A DNA stretch of 64,000 bases from Pedobacter chitinilyticus (lineage in GTDB: Bacteria; Bacteroidota; Bacteroidia; Sphingobacteriales; Sphingobacteriaceae). The notes beneath the pieces were generated by a model. It made no database searches. It worked only from the letters and a program-made list of their open reading frames with translations, and had not been told where the DNA came from. The position numbers and the translations under genes are program-made. Of the stretch, positions 32,764-41,548 are shown one piece after another. Numbering within the stretch: the first letter of the stretch is position 1; each line of letters starts with the position of its first letter. The stretch covers positions 1,503,502 to 1,567,501 of the forward strand of contig NZ_QMHN01000001.1 in NCBI RefSeq assembly GCF_003313385.1, given 5' to 3'.

Positions 32764-34272
32764 TCACTGTTTACCTTGTCTATCCTCCAACTGTTTAAGA
32801 TACAATGAAGCTGGCATTAAGCCTTTTTTATTCAAACCTTCCCAAGTACCGTCAGGGCGGTCTTTTAACCTGCCTGTAACTTTGGTAGCCATTACACCAA
32901 TGGCGTAGTTTTGACCGCTTACATAAGGGTTTTGCACCGCTACTTTGACCGCTTGGCAATTCCATAGGATTTGTGTTACGCCTGCCCAGCCATGTCCTGT
33001 GCCCCAATTGCCCCTATCTTGAATGTTAATTTCTCCATCGGTGATGATGTTGTCATAAAGTGTACCTACCGCCCAACGATGATGGGGTCCAATATCCGCC
33101 TTGGCGTTGGTAGATTTACAATTGTAAAACACATTTGGTCCCGCTACTTTGGCACCCGTGACATAATCATGCCTACCTTCGTCGGCTAGGCAATCTCTTA
33201 CCAAATTCAGTTGACCATCATTATTAAAAGAATACCTTCTACCCCCTTCTATTTTAGATTTCGGGGCTAAGGAAGTACAGTTCTTTACGGTAACTTGCTT
33301 ACTGTAGCTCCCCAAGTTAACACAGGAGTAACCAAAGTATTTACTAGTGACACCGCTTACCCAGGCGTTTTCAACCCTATTCAACCACACGGCATCCCAG
33401 CCATGGTTTTCATCGGTATCACTTTGATAAGCCGACTCTAACCACATGTTTTCGATACCCACTTCACTGATCCTTCCCTCGAAAGTGTATTTATAAATTT
33501 CGCCACCACCGTATTGCGTTTCCATCGCCATTACCACTGGGTTATCAATAAATACCTGTTGACCTTTGATAGCCGTAATTTTCCTTTCAAAGTACAAATC
33601 GTAATCCTCCGCTTTCCATTGTATTAGACCTTCACGAGCCTCTATTTGATCCATCTTTAAATCTTGGATCCATTTGGTAGTCCCTGGACGTAGAACGATG
33701 ATGTCATCGCCCACCTTAAATTGATCGACATTGCTTACTTGGAAAGAGGTAGCCCCAACAGGCACATAAGCATCGGTAATTTTTGCTCGGCTTTGCGGCA
33801 CTTCCCTAGGCTTACCATTGCCATTTACACTGATCAATTTCCGTTGGCCTGTGCCAATAGCTACTAATTTGGTTTCACTGCCTTCGCCCCTTAACACAAT
33901 CCCACTAGCGTTGATGTTAAGGGTTCCTGGAATTTCGTAAGTTCCCTTTTTTAGTAAAATGGCTCCCCTCATCCCTGCTTTATTTACTGGCATTTTGGCC
34001 AACTCATTAATCGCATCCTGTATTTGCTGTTGGTCGTTCACGCCATTAGGTGACAGTTCTTTCACGGCTTTCACCTGCGGAATGGCTTGATTGCCCTGAT
34101 GGTAACCCACACGACTAAAATTGGGAAGGATATCGCCTTTGGCATTGGGCACATAGCTGAGCTTACCACCTTTATGAAGCTGAACCAAGTTGGAGATCCA
34201 ATTTTGCGCCAATGCTTGTTGAGTACATACGAATAAACTGATGTAAGCGAGAAGGGATATTTTCAATTTCAT
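32764..34272 (-). CDS. secreted right-handed beta-helix protein (polysaccharide-active candidate)
   Basis: A 502-residue exported protein; I start at the ATG at 34272 because the reading from 34281 begins with a TTG. A signal peptide (to about ALAQ) precedes an N-terminal pectate-lyase-type segment (DQQQIQDAINELAKMP, GAILLKKGTYEIPGTLNIN) and repeated beta-helix rungs (GIVLRGEGSETKLVAIG, VTVKNCTSLAP, VRDCLADEG). A possible active region is WDAVWLNRVENAWVSGV and GHHRW-like IGPHHRWAVG. It is last in the SusC/D operon and 14 bp from the GH18 gene, so a lyase or hydrolase role on the same glycan is likely, but I cannot name the catalytic residues. Confidence 0.75.
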   Translation of the reverse strand: MKLKISLLAYISLFVCTQQALAQNWISNLVQLHKGGKLSYVPNAKGDILPNFSRVGYHQGNQAIPQVKAVKELSPNGVNDQQQIQDAINELAKMPVNKAGMRGAILLKKGTYEIPGTLNINASGIVLRGEGSETKLVAIGTGQRKLISVNGNGKPREVPQSRAKITDAYVPVGATSFQVSNVDQFKVGDDIIVLRPGTTKWIQDLKMDQIEAREGLIQWKAEDYDLYFERKITAIKGQQVFIDNPVVMAMETQYGGGEIYKYTFEGRISEVGIENMWLESAYQSDTDENHGWDAVWLNRVENAWVSGVTSKYFGYSCVNLGSYSKQVTVKNCTSLAPKSKIEGGRRYSFNNDGQLNLVRDCLADEGRHDYVTGAKVAGPNVFYNCKSTNAKADIGPHHRWAVGTLYDNIITDGEINIQDRGNWGTGHGWAGVTQILWNCQAVKVAVQNPYVSGQNYAIGVMATKVTGRLKDRPDGTWEGLNKKGLMPASLYLKQLEDRQGKQ

Positions 34273-34286
34273 GAGCAGCAAAGGAT

Positions 34287-35417
34287 TTATTTAAAGCTTT
34301 TAGTGATTTGGTTAAGCAAGTATTCTTTTTTATCTGAACTGTATTCCCAAAACATTACCCCGCCTAATTTGTGTTGCAAAACGTATTGGCATTTGTGGTC
34401 TACCGACCATTCATCGTCGTAAGAAATAAAAGCTTTGGTTTGTGGATTAAACAAATAAGGTGCTTTAGCATCATCATCCTGATAAGCCACAAAGCCTTTT
34501 TTATTCAACAAACTATCTTTTAAAAAGGTATAGCCTTTGCCATAGCTATTGGCCGAGGAAAGGATCGTGTCTCCTATCCCCTTGTTAGCATTGGCAACTA
34601 ATTGCAAGTTACGACCATAGAAGGCAATGCCCATGACAATTTTGGAAGCGGGTACGCCCGCAGCAATATATGCTTTAATGGCTTTGTCGGCAGAGTTATC
34701 AGAGGGATAAGCTTTTGAATCAAACAGGTTGGTGTGGTGCTTGGCCTGTTTGGAAGCATAATAATCGTAGGTCATCAAGTTCACGTAATCCAAGTACTTT
34801 GCGGCTTCGCCCATTTCGGTATTGTTCAAAAAGGAAGCAAATCCACCTGTGGCGGTGGTCAATAGTTTTTTATTTCCCGTTTCTTTTTCCAAGATATCGA
34901 GTTCTTTCCTCAATTCCATAAACATGAGCGTAAAGTTCTGTTTATCTTCTGGTCGATATACGTTTCCTGCTTCGCCTGGCATTCCTGGATATTCCCAATC
35001 AATATCTACCCCATCTAATTGATGCTTACGGATAATATCGACCGAGCTTTTGGCAAATCCTTTACGAAGCGAATCGGTTAAAACCGCATCCGAAAAGTTT
35101 TCGCTCCATGACCATCCACCAATGGAAATTAGAATTTGAAGGTTGGGGTTCTTTAGCTTTAACGAATTTAAGCGTACAAAGTTGGTCGAATCTCGCTTTG
35201 CGTTATCTAAATAGGCTTGATTGTTTTTAACGTTTACAAAGGCATAATTGATGTGCGTTAATTTTTGTGCATTAATTTGATCGGGGTTAATTAAGCCACT
35301 ATAACCTGTTACATAACCAATCACCACTGGTTTTGCTTTGGCAATGGTATTTCTTTTTGCGGCCATTAAAAACATCACCACGATGATTAATGCGAAGAGC
35401 TGTTTTATTCTTTTCAT
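34287..35417 (-). CDS. GH18 chitinase-like glycosidase
   Basis: A 376-residue secreted TIM-barrel enzyme. A signal peptide lies at about 1-27, followed by VIGYVTGYSG (first strand). The catalytic signature DGVDIDWEYPG places the acid Glu at 142, and ILISIGGWSWSENFS at about 95-110 is the second conserved strand motif; MTYDYYA and VMFWEYSSDK are later strands. GH18 enzymes cut beta-1,4-N-acetylglucosamine links in chitin or N-glycans by substrate-assisted catalysis. It is in the SusC/D operon next to an acyltransferase and a beta-helix protein, so the locus probably targets a GlcNAc-containing glycan. Confidence 0.92.
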   Translation of the reverse strand: MKRIKQLFALIIVVMFLMAAKRNTIAKAKPVVIGYVTGYSGLINPDQINAQKLTHINYAFVNVKNNQAYLDNAKRDSTNFVRLNSLKLKNPNLQILISIGGWSWSENFSDAVLTDSLRKGFAKSSVDIIRKHQLDGVDIDWEYPGMPGEAGNVYRPEDKQNFTLMFMELRKELDILEKETGNKKLLTTATGGFASFLNNTEMGEAAKYLDYVNLMTYDYYASKQAKHHTNLFDSKAYPSDNSADKAIKAYIAAGVPASKIVMGIAFYGRNLQLVANANKGIGDTILSSANSYGKGYTFLKDSLLNKKGFVAYQDDDAKAPYLFNPQTKAFISYDDEWSVDHKCQYVLQHKLGGVMFWEYSSDKKEYLLNQITKSFK

Positions 35418-35421
35418 GATG

Positions 35422-36594
35422 TTAAACTTTTAAACGAATACGGTATTTTTCCATCAATGCTACAATTCTGATGACGATAAATGCGACCAAAAACGAGCGT
35501 ATAATGCCTCCTATGCCTTCATTAAAAAGGGAAGGATAGTTGAAGTGCAGCAAGCTAAGGGTGGCATATAACACGTAAGGAATGAGGTAACAAGTAAGGG
35601 TACTGGTGCCTGCAGGCTTGATCCATTTGAACCAATCCTTTTTGCCTTTCACATCCACCAAATAGATCATGAGCTGAAAGGTTAAAATGGTAATGCCCAT
35701 GCAAATGAATACCCAGGCTGGGGTGGCGTAAATCTTTGAAATACCACCAGCGTATGGCCTGACTATAAAACCTAAAGCTATACAAAGCAGTCCAGCCAAG
35801 CTCAATAACAGCCATAGTTTTTTACTTTGTTGTTTGACAATAAGCAATTGATAGCTGGTCGCGATTACCGCCCCGCCCATCATTAAAGTAATAGACGATG
35901 CATCGCCAATTTGCCACAAATTAACGTGCAGTAGTCCCGTGTGGGTAGTGATATTGATGAGGGCATAAATGACGAAAGCGATGAACAGCCACCACATTTT
36001 CCCTCGAGTAAGCAAATAGGTTAATGCCGAGAACAGATAGGCCCAGCCAATTAAACCTAAAATGCCCCACCAATGTGGTGCTAAACCTTGTGGATTTTCG
36101 GCATTGCCGCCTTTATACAGGTAAGCCATGGCTAAAATAAGGATGACACCAATTGCGGTAAGGTCGTATTTTTTAAGGTTCGATGATTCTTTTGGATAAT
36201 CTAACCAAACCAAAAAGAAACCTGTGGTGAGCAACAGCGTGTAAATGGGTTTTGCCAATCCTGCCAACTCGCTGTTGTAGCTCTCGAGGTTCACGTGAAA
36301 GAAACCCATCACAATTAAAGCCAACGAACGCAACAGAATATGCACTGCAATAGCCAACACACCGTCACCTTTATTGATCCTTGTTTGAATGGCAAAGGGT
36401 AATGAAAGCCCCACGATAAATAAGAAAGCGGGAAAAATGATATCGGAGAAACCCATGCCATCCACTTCGGCAGCGGTATGTCCAACCCATGCTGGGATAC
36501 GGCCTACACCTGCTACATCATTTACGAAAATCATGAAGAACATGGTGATTGCTCTTAACACGTCTATAGATTGTATTCTGGAGGGTAAGGCCAT
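35422..36594 (-). CDS. HGSNAT-like (DUF5009) membrane acyltransferase
   Basis: A 390-residue membrane protein with about eleven helices. The N-terminus RIQSIDVLRAITMFFMIFVND resembles the heparan-alpha-glucosaminide N-acetyltransferase (HGSNAT) family, with a likely active His-containing segment near WVGHTAAEVDGMGFSDIIFPAFLFIVG. Bacterial members in PULs are thought to acetylate glucosamine units. It is 69 bp after susD and 4 bp before the GH18 gene. Substrate is not visible; its place in a chitin-like locus fits amino-sugar acetylation. Confidence 0.88.
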   Translation of the reverse strand: MALPSRIQSIDVLRAITMFFMIFVNDVAGVGRIPAWVGHTAAEVDGMGFSDIIFPAFLFIVGLSLPFAIQTRINKGDGVLAIAVHILLRSLALIVMGFFHVNLESYNSELAGLAKPIYTLLLTTGFFLVWLDYPKESSNLKKYDLTAIGVILILAMAYLYKGGNAENPQGLAPHWWGILGLIGWAYLFSALTYLLTRGKMWWLFIAFVIYALINITTHTGLLHVNLWQIGDASSITLMMGGAVIATSYQLLIVKQQSKKLWLLLSLAGLLCIALGFIVRPYAGGISKIYATPAWVFICMGITILTFQLMIYLVDVKGKKDWFKWIKPAGTSTLTCYLIPYVLYATLSLLHFNYPSLFNEGIGGIIRSFLVAFIVIRIVALMEKYRIRLKV

Positions 36595-36624
36595 GGCGTT
36601 GATTTATATTTTCAATTCAATATG

Positions 36625-36658
36625 AGCGTTCCCTAAGCAGTTGGGCCTAGGGAACGCT
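36625..36658 (-). promoter_or_regulatory. intra-operon hairpin after susD
   Basis: AGCGTTCCCTA at 36625-36635 pairs perfectly with TAGGGAACGCT at 36648-36658 around a 12-nt loop. It lies 5 bp past the susD stop at 36664 and before the acyltransferase. No T-run follows, so it may protect the SusC/D transcript or weaken reading into the enzyme genes rather than terminate. Confidence 0.55.
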
Positions 36659-36663
36659 TATGG

Positions 36664-38469
36664 TTAGTAACCTGGGTTTTGTATTAGAGCAGGAACCCTA
36701 CTAATTTCCGATTGTGCAATTGGAAAAAAGTAATTAGCCTCTTTAAACACACGGTTTGCATTATTGGTAATAGGCACTTTGTTATACGTATAAGTAGTAC
36801 CTGTACGGGTAATTTGCATTCCCATCATGGTAAAATTAAACTTTTCCATCGCTAATTTCCAACGACGTACATCAAAGAAACGATGCCCTTCGTAAGCCAG
36901 CTCTACCATGCGCTCGTTTTGGATCACTAAGCGCATTTCGTCTTTGGTCATATTGGGTTTTAAACCGTAGTTGCCATCAGTACCAATTAAAATGCCTGCT
37001 CTTTTTCTCAATAACTTCAATTGATCGTAAGCGGCGGTAATGTTGTTATCTTCATTAGCAGCTTCGGCATAGTTCAACATCACCTCGGCCAAACGAATTA
37101 AGCCCCAAGTACGTTGCAAGGTTGGCCCACCATTGTTGGCCGTACCGTCGTCCATCATTTTTCTCCAGAAATATCCTGTAGCATAAGTTAAACCTGCAGA
37201 ACCATTTACCGACCAACCATCTTGTACGCCAATATAGGTATTTACAGGTTGTTTGTTGCCCGTAGCATTGTTAAACCACAACATTTGGTTATAAATAACG
37301 GTGTAGTTTAAACGTGGGTCGCGGTTCACATAAGGGTTGGCTGGATCAAATCCTGTGGGATTGCTAGGTGATTTCAAATCGGTTTCGGTTGGTTTACCGT
37401 TAATGGTTCCAAAGGCATCAACCAAATTTTGCGAAGGCATGGCCTGTGGTGTAGTTACCCCTCTTGAAACAGGCAATAAAGCACCTTCCAAAGTTTTAGA
37501 GCCCGCTGCCATTCCGTTTAATAAAAACTCTTTATTGACACGCATGGTAAATACTTTTCCAAAGCCTAAACCTGGGATAGAGTTGTCCTCATAAAGTTCG
37601 TAGCCATTGGCGGTTGCAAAATCCAACGCTTCTTTAGCAGCAGTTGCCGCTTTTGTCCAACGGGTAGCATCGAAAGCGGCATAGCCTACTACTTTCTTTT
37701 GTGCTTCGGTTTTACCAATGTTACCGCCATTAAACAATGGACTTGCCGCAAAAAGCAATATCCTTGATTTTAATGCTTTACAAGCTACACTAGTGACACG
37801 GCCATAGTTTTGGGCATTGTAGTTAGCAGGCAAATCTGGCGTGATGGCATCCAGTTCGCTCACAATATAATTTACACACTCTTCATAAGAGTTCCTGGTA
37901 AGGTCAATCAAATCAGCAGGTTTAAAAACTTTATCTGCTAATAATGGCACGCCCCCAAAGTGTTTAATTAAAATAGAATAATACCACGCTCTTAAAAACC
38001 TAGCTTCGGCTTTGGTCTGCTTTTTTAATGCTGCCGATATAGGGGAACGATCCACATTAGCCAAAAATATATTTGCCCTGCGGATGTTCGCATACGATTT
38101 ATCGTAAGCTACCGTGTAAGGGTTTTGGTTAGATCCGCTTGACACCACTGGTGCTAAACTTCCAGTATAAATAACCACAAAAGGTTGTGTGGCACCAAAT
38201 AAACGGTGATTCCCTTCGTCGCAAGCTTCGGCGGTACCCGCGGTAATCCCACTACCATTCCCAGAGTTGTAATACCTCGAGCTAAATTCGAAGAAGATGT
38301 CGGAATATACCCCAAATAAATAGTTACTCGTCCTGGTACTATCGGCAAAGGTGGTTTCTTCATTCAGCTCACTATTGAGCTTGCCATCCAAAATATCTGT
38401 TTTTTTGCATGAATAAATCAAGGCAACGGCCACGATTATAAATAAGCTGCTGTATATCTTTCTTTTCAT
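36664..38469 (-). CDS. RagB/SusD glycan-binding lipoprotein (second pair)
   Basis: A 601-residue SusD-family lipoprotein; lipobox LIYSC with Cys at about residue 21. The family order is present: N-terminal TPR-like block (GVYSDIFFEFSSRY; ANIFLANVDRSP; AEARFLRAWYYSILIKHFGGVPLLAD), NYAEAANEDNNITAAYDQLKLLRKRAGI near 475-505, and the C-terminal MRLVIQNERMVELAYEGHRFFDVRRWKLAM signature. It caps the SusC barrel encoded 4 bp upstream and binds oligosaccharide. It is the distal of two SusD genes in the operon. Confidence 0.97.
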   Translation of the reverse strand: MKRKIYSSLFIIVAVALIYSCKKTDILDGKLNSELNEETTFADSTRTSNYLFGVYSDIFFEFSSRYYNSGNGSGITAGTAEACDEGNHRLFGATQPFVVIYTGSLAPVVSSGSNQNPYTVAYDKSYANIRRANIFLANVDRSPISAALKKQTKAEARFLRAWYYSILIKHFGGVPLLADKVFKPADLIDLTRNSYEECVNYIVSELDAITPDLPANYNAQNYGRVTSVACKALKSRILLFAASPLFNGGNIGKTEAQKKVVGYAAFDATRWTKAATAAKEALDFATANGYELYEDNSIPGLGFGKVFTMRVNKEFLLNGMAAGSKTLEGALLPVSRGVTTPQAMPSQNLVDAFGTINGKPTETDLKSPSNPTGFDPANPYVNRDPRLNYTVIYNQMLWFNNATGNKQPVNTYIGVQDGWSVNGSAGLTYATGYFWRKMMDDGTANNGGPTLQRTWGLIRLAEVMLNYAEAANEDNNITAAYDQLKLLRKRAGILIGTDGNYGLKPNMTKDEMRLVIQNERMVELAYEGHRFFDVRRWKLAMEKFNFTMMGMQITRTGTTYTYNKVPITNNANRVFKEANYFFPIAQSEISRVPALIQNPGY

Positions 38470-38473
38470 GTCC

Positions 38474-41400
38474 TTAAAATGAAATTTGTAATCCTAAATT
38501 GTAAACTTTGGTTTGAGGGTAAAAACCAGCACCATCATTACCAGAGGTATTTTCTGGATCGGTATTATAGATATTCTTTTCTTTCAGCCCCCAGGTGACC
38601 AAATTGTAACCATTTACATATATCCTAGCCACTTGTAAGCCTATTTTATTCACAAACTCTTTAGGTAAAGAGTAGGAGAACTCTGCAGTTTTAATCCTCA
38701 AATAATCACTGTTTCTAAACCAGTAATTAGATGGATGTGCTGCTGGATCGTTTAAGTTAGAACCTGCCAAGCTTAAGCGAGGGAAACTAGGATTCACGCT
38801 GTTTTGAGGAGTCCAAGCTTGTTCATGGATCTCTCTAAAGTTATTTAAACCAGGTCTGATTGCCTCGGCAGCTGATCTTCTGGCAAAGTTTAGAGCGCTT
38901 TGTGCGGTAATGGTGAAGGCAAAGTTTCCGTAATTTAAGCCAATGGTTAGGCCCATAATGGTATTAGGTAAGTTAGGCAAGGCCAACACCATTCTATCAT
39001 CTACGTTTACTACACCATCGCCATTTAAATCTGAATATTTCAAATCCCCTGCTCTGGTAATCCCTGTGGTAGGTTTGGGTACTGCTGGGTTATCAATTTC
39101 TTCTTGAGTATAAAAACCTAAGAAGTTATAGCCCAAAATACTTCCCATTGGTTTTCCGGTAAGGCGTTGGTAATCGTAAGGTGGTGTCGCTTCATCCATA
39201 AACAAGATCTTGTTTTTAGATACCGAGATGTTACCACTGATGTTAAAGCTGAATTTATTGATGTTGCCCAAATAGGTAATCTGCGTTTCGAAACCTCTGT
39301 TGCTTACCCTATTGATGTTTGAGGGCGGCAATTGACTTGGGGTAATTCCTGCGATGTTAGATAGCGTTCTGGAAGTAAGAATGTTGTAACGGTAGCGATC
39401 AAATAAGTCGGCTACAATTTTCAACTTGCCTTTAAACATGTTGATATCTACCCCAATATTGGCCTGTTCTTCTGTTTCCCAAGTTGGATTTTGTGCCAAT
39501 AAGCCCTCTCTAATTCCTGTAATACCTGTATGGTTTTCGCCAATAGAATAAGAACCTCCGTTTACGTAGGTAGGTAAATAGGTATAGGCAAAGTTACCAA
39601 TGTCGTCGCTACCTGTTTTACCGAAGGAACCTCTAATTTTAAATAGGTCGATGAACTTGATGTTGTCTTTAAAGAAAGATTCTTCGGCAACGTTCCATCC
39701 CAAAGAGATGGCTGGAAACCAAGCGTATCGCTTATCGGACACGAAGGCACTTGAACCGTTGTAACCTGCATTCAACTCAATCAAATACTTTTGTTTGTAG
39801 TCGTAACCTGCCCTAAAGGTATACCCTCTGAAACCACTAGGCTCATTGGCGTTAGTGACATTGTTTTGCGTATTGTACAAAGCCAAGGCATACACGTGAT
39901 GACTAGAGAACGTACGATCGTAGTTAATGGAAGCTTGCCAGTTTAAACGTTTATAGCTATCTGTTGCCGAATAACTAAGGTTAGGCAGGGCAATGCGATA
40001 GAAATTGGGGTTAGAAATGGTATAGGTATCGTTGGTTGGGTTGTAATAGTACGATGGAAAATCATTACCTGTTCCCCTGTTCATGTTTCTATTGAAACCA
40101 TATTGCCCATTAAAACCCACTACTCCCTTGGCAGATAATCCTTTGGTAACGAAACTTAAATTCTGACTGGCCCTAAAGTTTGCGGTAATGTCGTTGGTAA
40201 ACTGACGGTTATAGCCGTAGTATGTTAAACGACCCACCACGTTGTTGTTTAAGATATTGCTATTTACCCCAAATGAACCATCAGGATTGTAAATAGAATA
40301 AGCATAAGGAGGCAACTGGTTGGCATCGCTCAGCTCAAAGAAGATGTTGTTACGGTTATTTCTACCACCATTGGTTGGACTATTCCTTTCGGCAAAGGTG
40401 CCCGATAAATCTAAACTCAAGTTTAAGGTTTTGGTAGGTTGTAAATCTAAGTTCGATCTGAAATTATAACGTTTGTAGTAGTAATTGTTATCCATTCCCG
40501 ACAGTTTGGAAAAATCTTTGATCAAACCGTTTTGAAACAAATAACCTGCAGATAGGTAATATTTCGCTTTGTCAACCCCACCTTGAATGTTGATGTTGTT
40601 ACGAGACTGCACGCTATACTTACGCAATAGTTCTTCTGTCCAATTCACATTAGGATGGCCATAAGGATCGGTACCATTTTTAAAGTGATCTAAATCGGTT
40701 TGTGAGAAACGTGGCGCCTGTTCATCGTTCACTAAGGCTTGGTTCACCAACACCGCTGCTCGGTACGAATCTAAATACTCGGGCATGTAGGTCGGCGTTT
40801 GGATACTGTTCTCTGTACGGAAAGTAATTTGCGCCTTACCGCTTTTGCCACGTTTGGTGGTAATTACCACTACCCCGTTAGCACCTTTAATCCCGTAAAC
40901 GGCCGTGGTGGCAGCATCTTTTAAAATGGTGAAGGTTTCAATTTGGTCTGGGTCGATCTCGGCAATGTTCCCAAAATACTCTAAATCGTCTACAATAATG
41001 AGAGGTGCACCATTACCATTGGTGGTGCTTAAACCACGGATTAAGAGTACGGCACCGTCACTCCCTGGTTGCCCAGAACGTTGTTGCGTGGTGATACCAG
41101 GTACACGACCAATGAGCGTATTTTGTAAACTGGCCGCAGGGGTTTGTCTAATATCATCGCCCGAAATGGCACTGGTAGAGCCCGTATTGGTAATCTTTTT
41201 CTGTATACCGTAGGCCACTACAACTACCTCTTCTAAACCTTTGGCATCTACTTCCAAAGTAACGTTTACATTAGATTGGTTACCTACCACTACTTCTTTA
41301 GAAAGGTAGCCAATGTATTTGAAGACAATGGTTTTACTAGAACCCTTTAATGTAAGTTTAAACTTACCATTTTGGTCGGTTTGTGTACCGTTACTAGGGA

Positions 41401-41533
41401 GGTCTTTTTCGATGACCGAAACGCCAATAAGTGTCTCATTTTTATCGCTAACCGTTCCTGTAACTGTTTGCTGCTGTGCCCAAGTGATCCCACACAGCAA
41501 CAATAAATATATCGTTAATAAATATCTTTTCAT
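38474..41533 (-). CDS. SusC/RagA TonB-dependent outer-membrane transporter (second pair)
   Basis: A 1019-residue SusC protein from the ATG at 41533 (a TTG at 41539 would add two residues). A signal peptide (to about 21, WAQQ), a carboxypeptidase-regulatory-like domain at about 25-110 (VTGTVSDKNETLIGVSVIEK), then a TonB plug (AYGIQKKITNTGSTSAISGDD, LIGRVPGITTQQRSGQPGSDGAVLLIRG, ILKDAATTAVYGIKGANGVVVITTKRG) and a 22-strand barrel ending GLQISF. It lacks the STN domain, so it does not use FecR-type signalling. It is 15 bp after the first susD and 4 bp before its own susD. Confidence 0.97.
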   Translation of the reverse strand: MKRYLLTIYLLLLCGITWAQQQTVTGTVSDKNETLIGVSVIEKDLPSNGTQTDQNGKFKLTLKGSSKTIVFKYIGYLSKEVVVGNQSNVNVTLEVDAKGLEEVVVVAYGIQKKITNTGSTSAISGDDIRQTPAASLQNTLIGRVPGITTQQRSGQPGSDGAVLLIRGLSTTNGNGAPLIIVDDLEYFGNIAEIDPDQIETFTILKDAATTAVYGIKGANGVVVITTKRGKSGKAQITFRTENSIQTPTYMPEYLDSYRAAVLVNQALVNDEQAPRFSQTDLDHFKNGTDPYGHPNVNWTEELLRKYSVQSRNNINIQGGVDKAKYYLSAGYLFQNGLIKDFSKLSGMDNNYYYKRYNFRSNLDLQPTKTLNLSLDLSGTFAERNSPTNGGRNNRNNIFFELSDANQLPPYAYSIYNPDGSFGVNSNILNNNVVGRLTYYGYNRQFTNDITANFRASQNLSFVTKGLSAKGVVGFNGQYGFNRNMNRGTGNDFPSYYYNPTNDTYTISNPNFYRIALPNLSYSATDSYKRLNWQASINYDRTFSSHHVYALALYNTQNNVTNANEPSGFRGYTFRAGYDYKQKYLIELNAGYNGSSAFVSDKRYAWFPAISLGWNVAEESFFKDNIKFIDLFKIRGSFGKTGSDDIGNFAYTYLPTYVNGGSYSIGENHTGITGIREGLLAQNPTWETEEQANIGVDINMFKGKLKIVADLFDRYRYNILTSRTLSNIAGITPSQLPPSNINRVSNRGFETQITYLGNINKFSFNISGNISVSKNKILFMDEATPPYDYQRLTGKPMGSILGYNFLGFYTQEEIDNPAVPKPTTGITRAGDLKYSDLNGDGVVNVDDRMVLALPNLPNTIMGLTIGLNYGNFAFTITAQSALNFARRSAAEAIRPGLNNFREIHEQAWTPQNSVNPSFPRLSLAGSNLNDPAAHPSNYWFRNSDYLRIKTAEFSYSLPKEFVNKIGLQVARIYVNGYNLVTWGLKEKNIYNTDPENTSGNDGAGFYPQTKVYNLGLQISF

Positions 41534-41548
41534 TTTCAAATGGATTAA

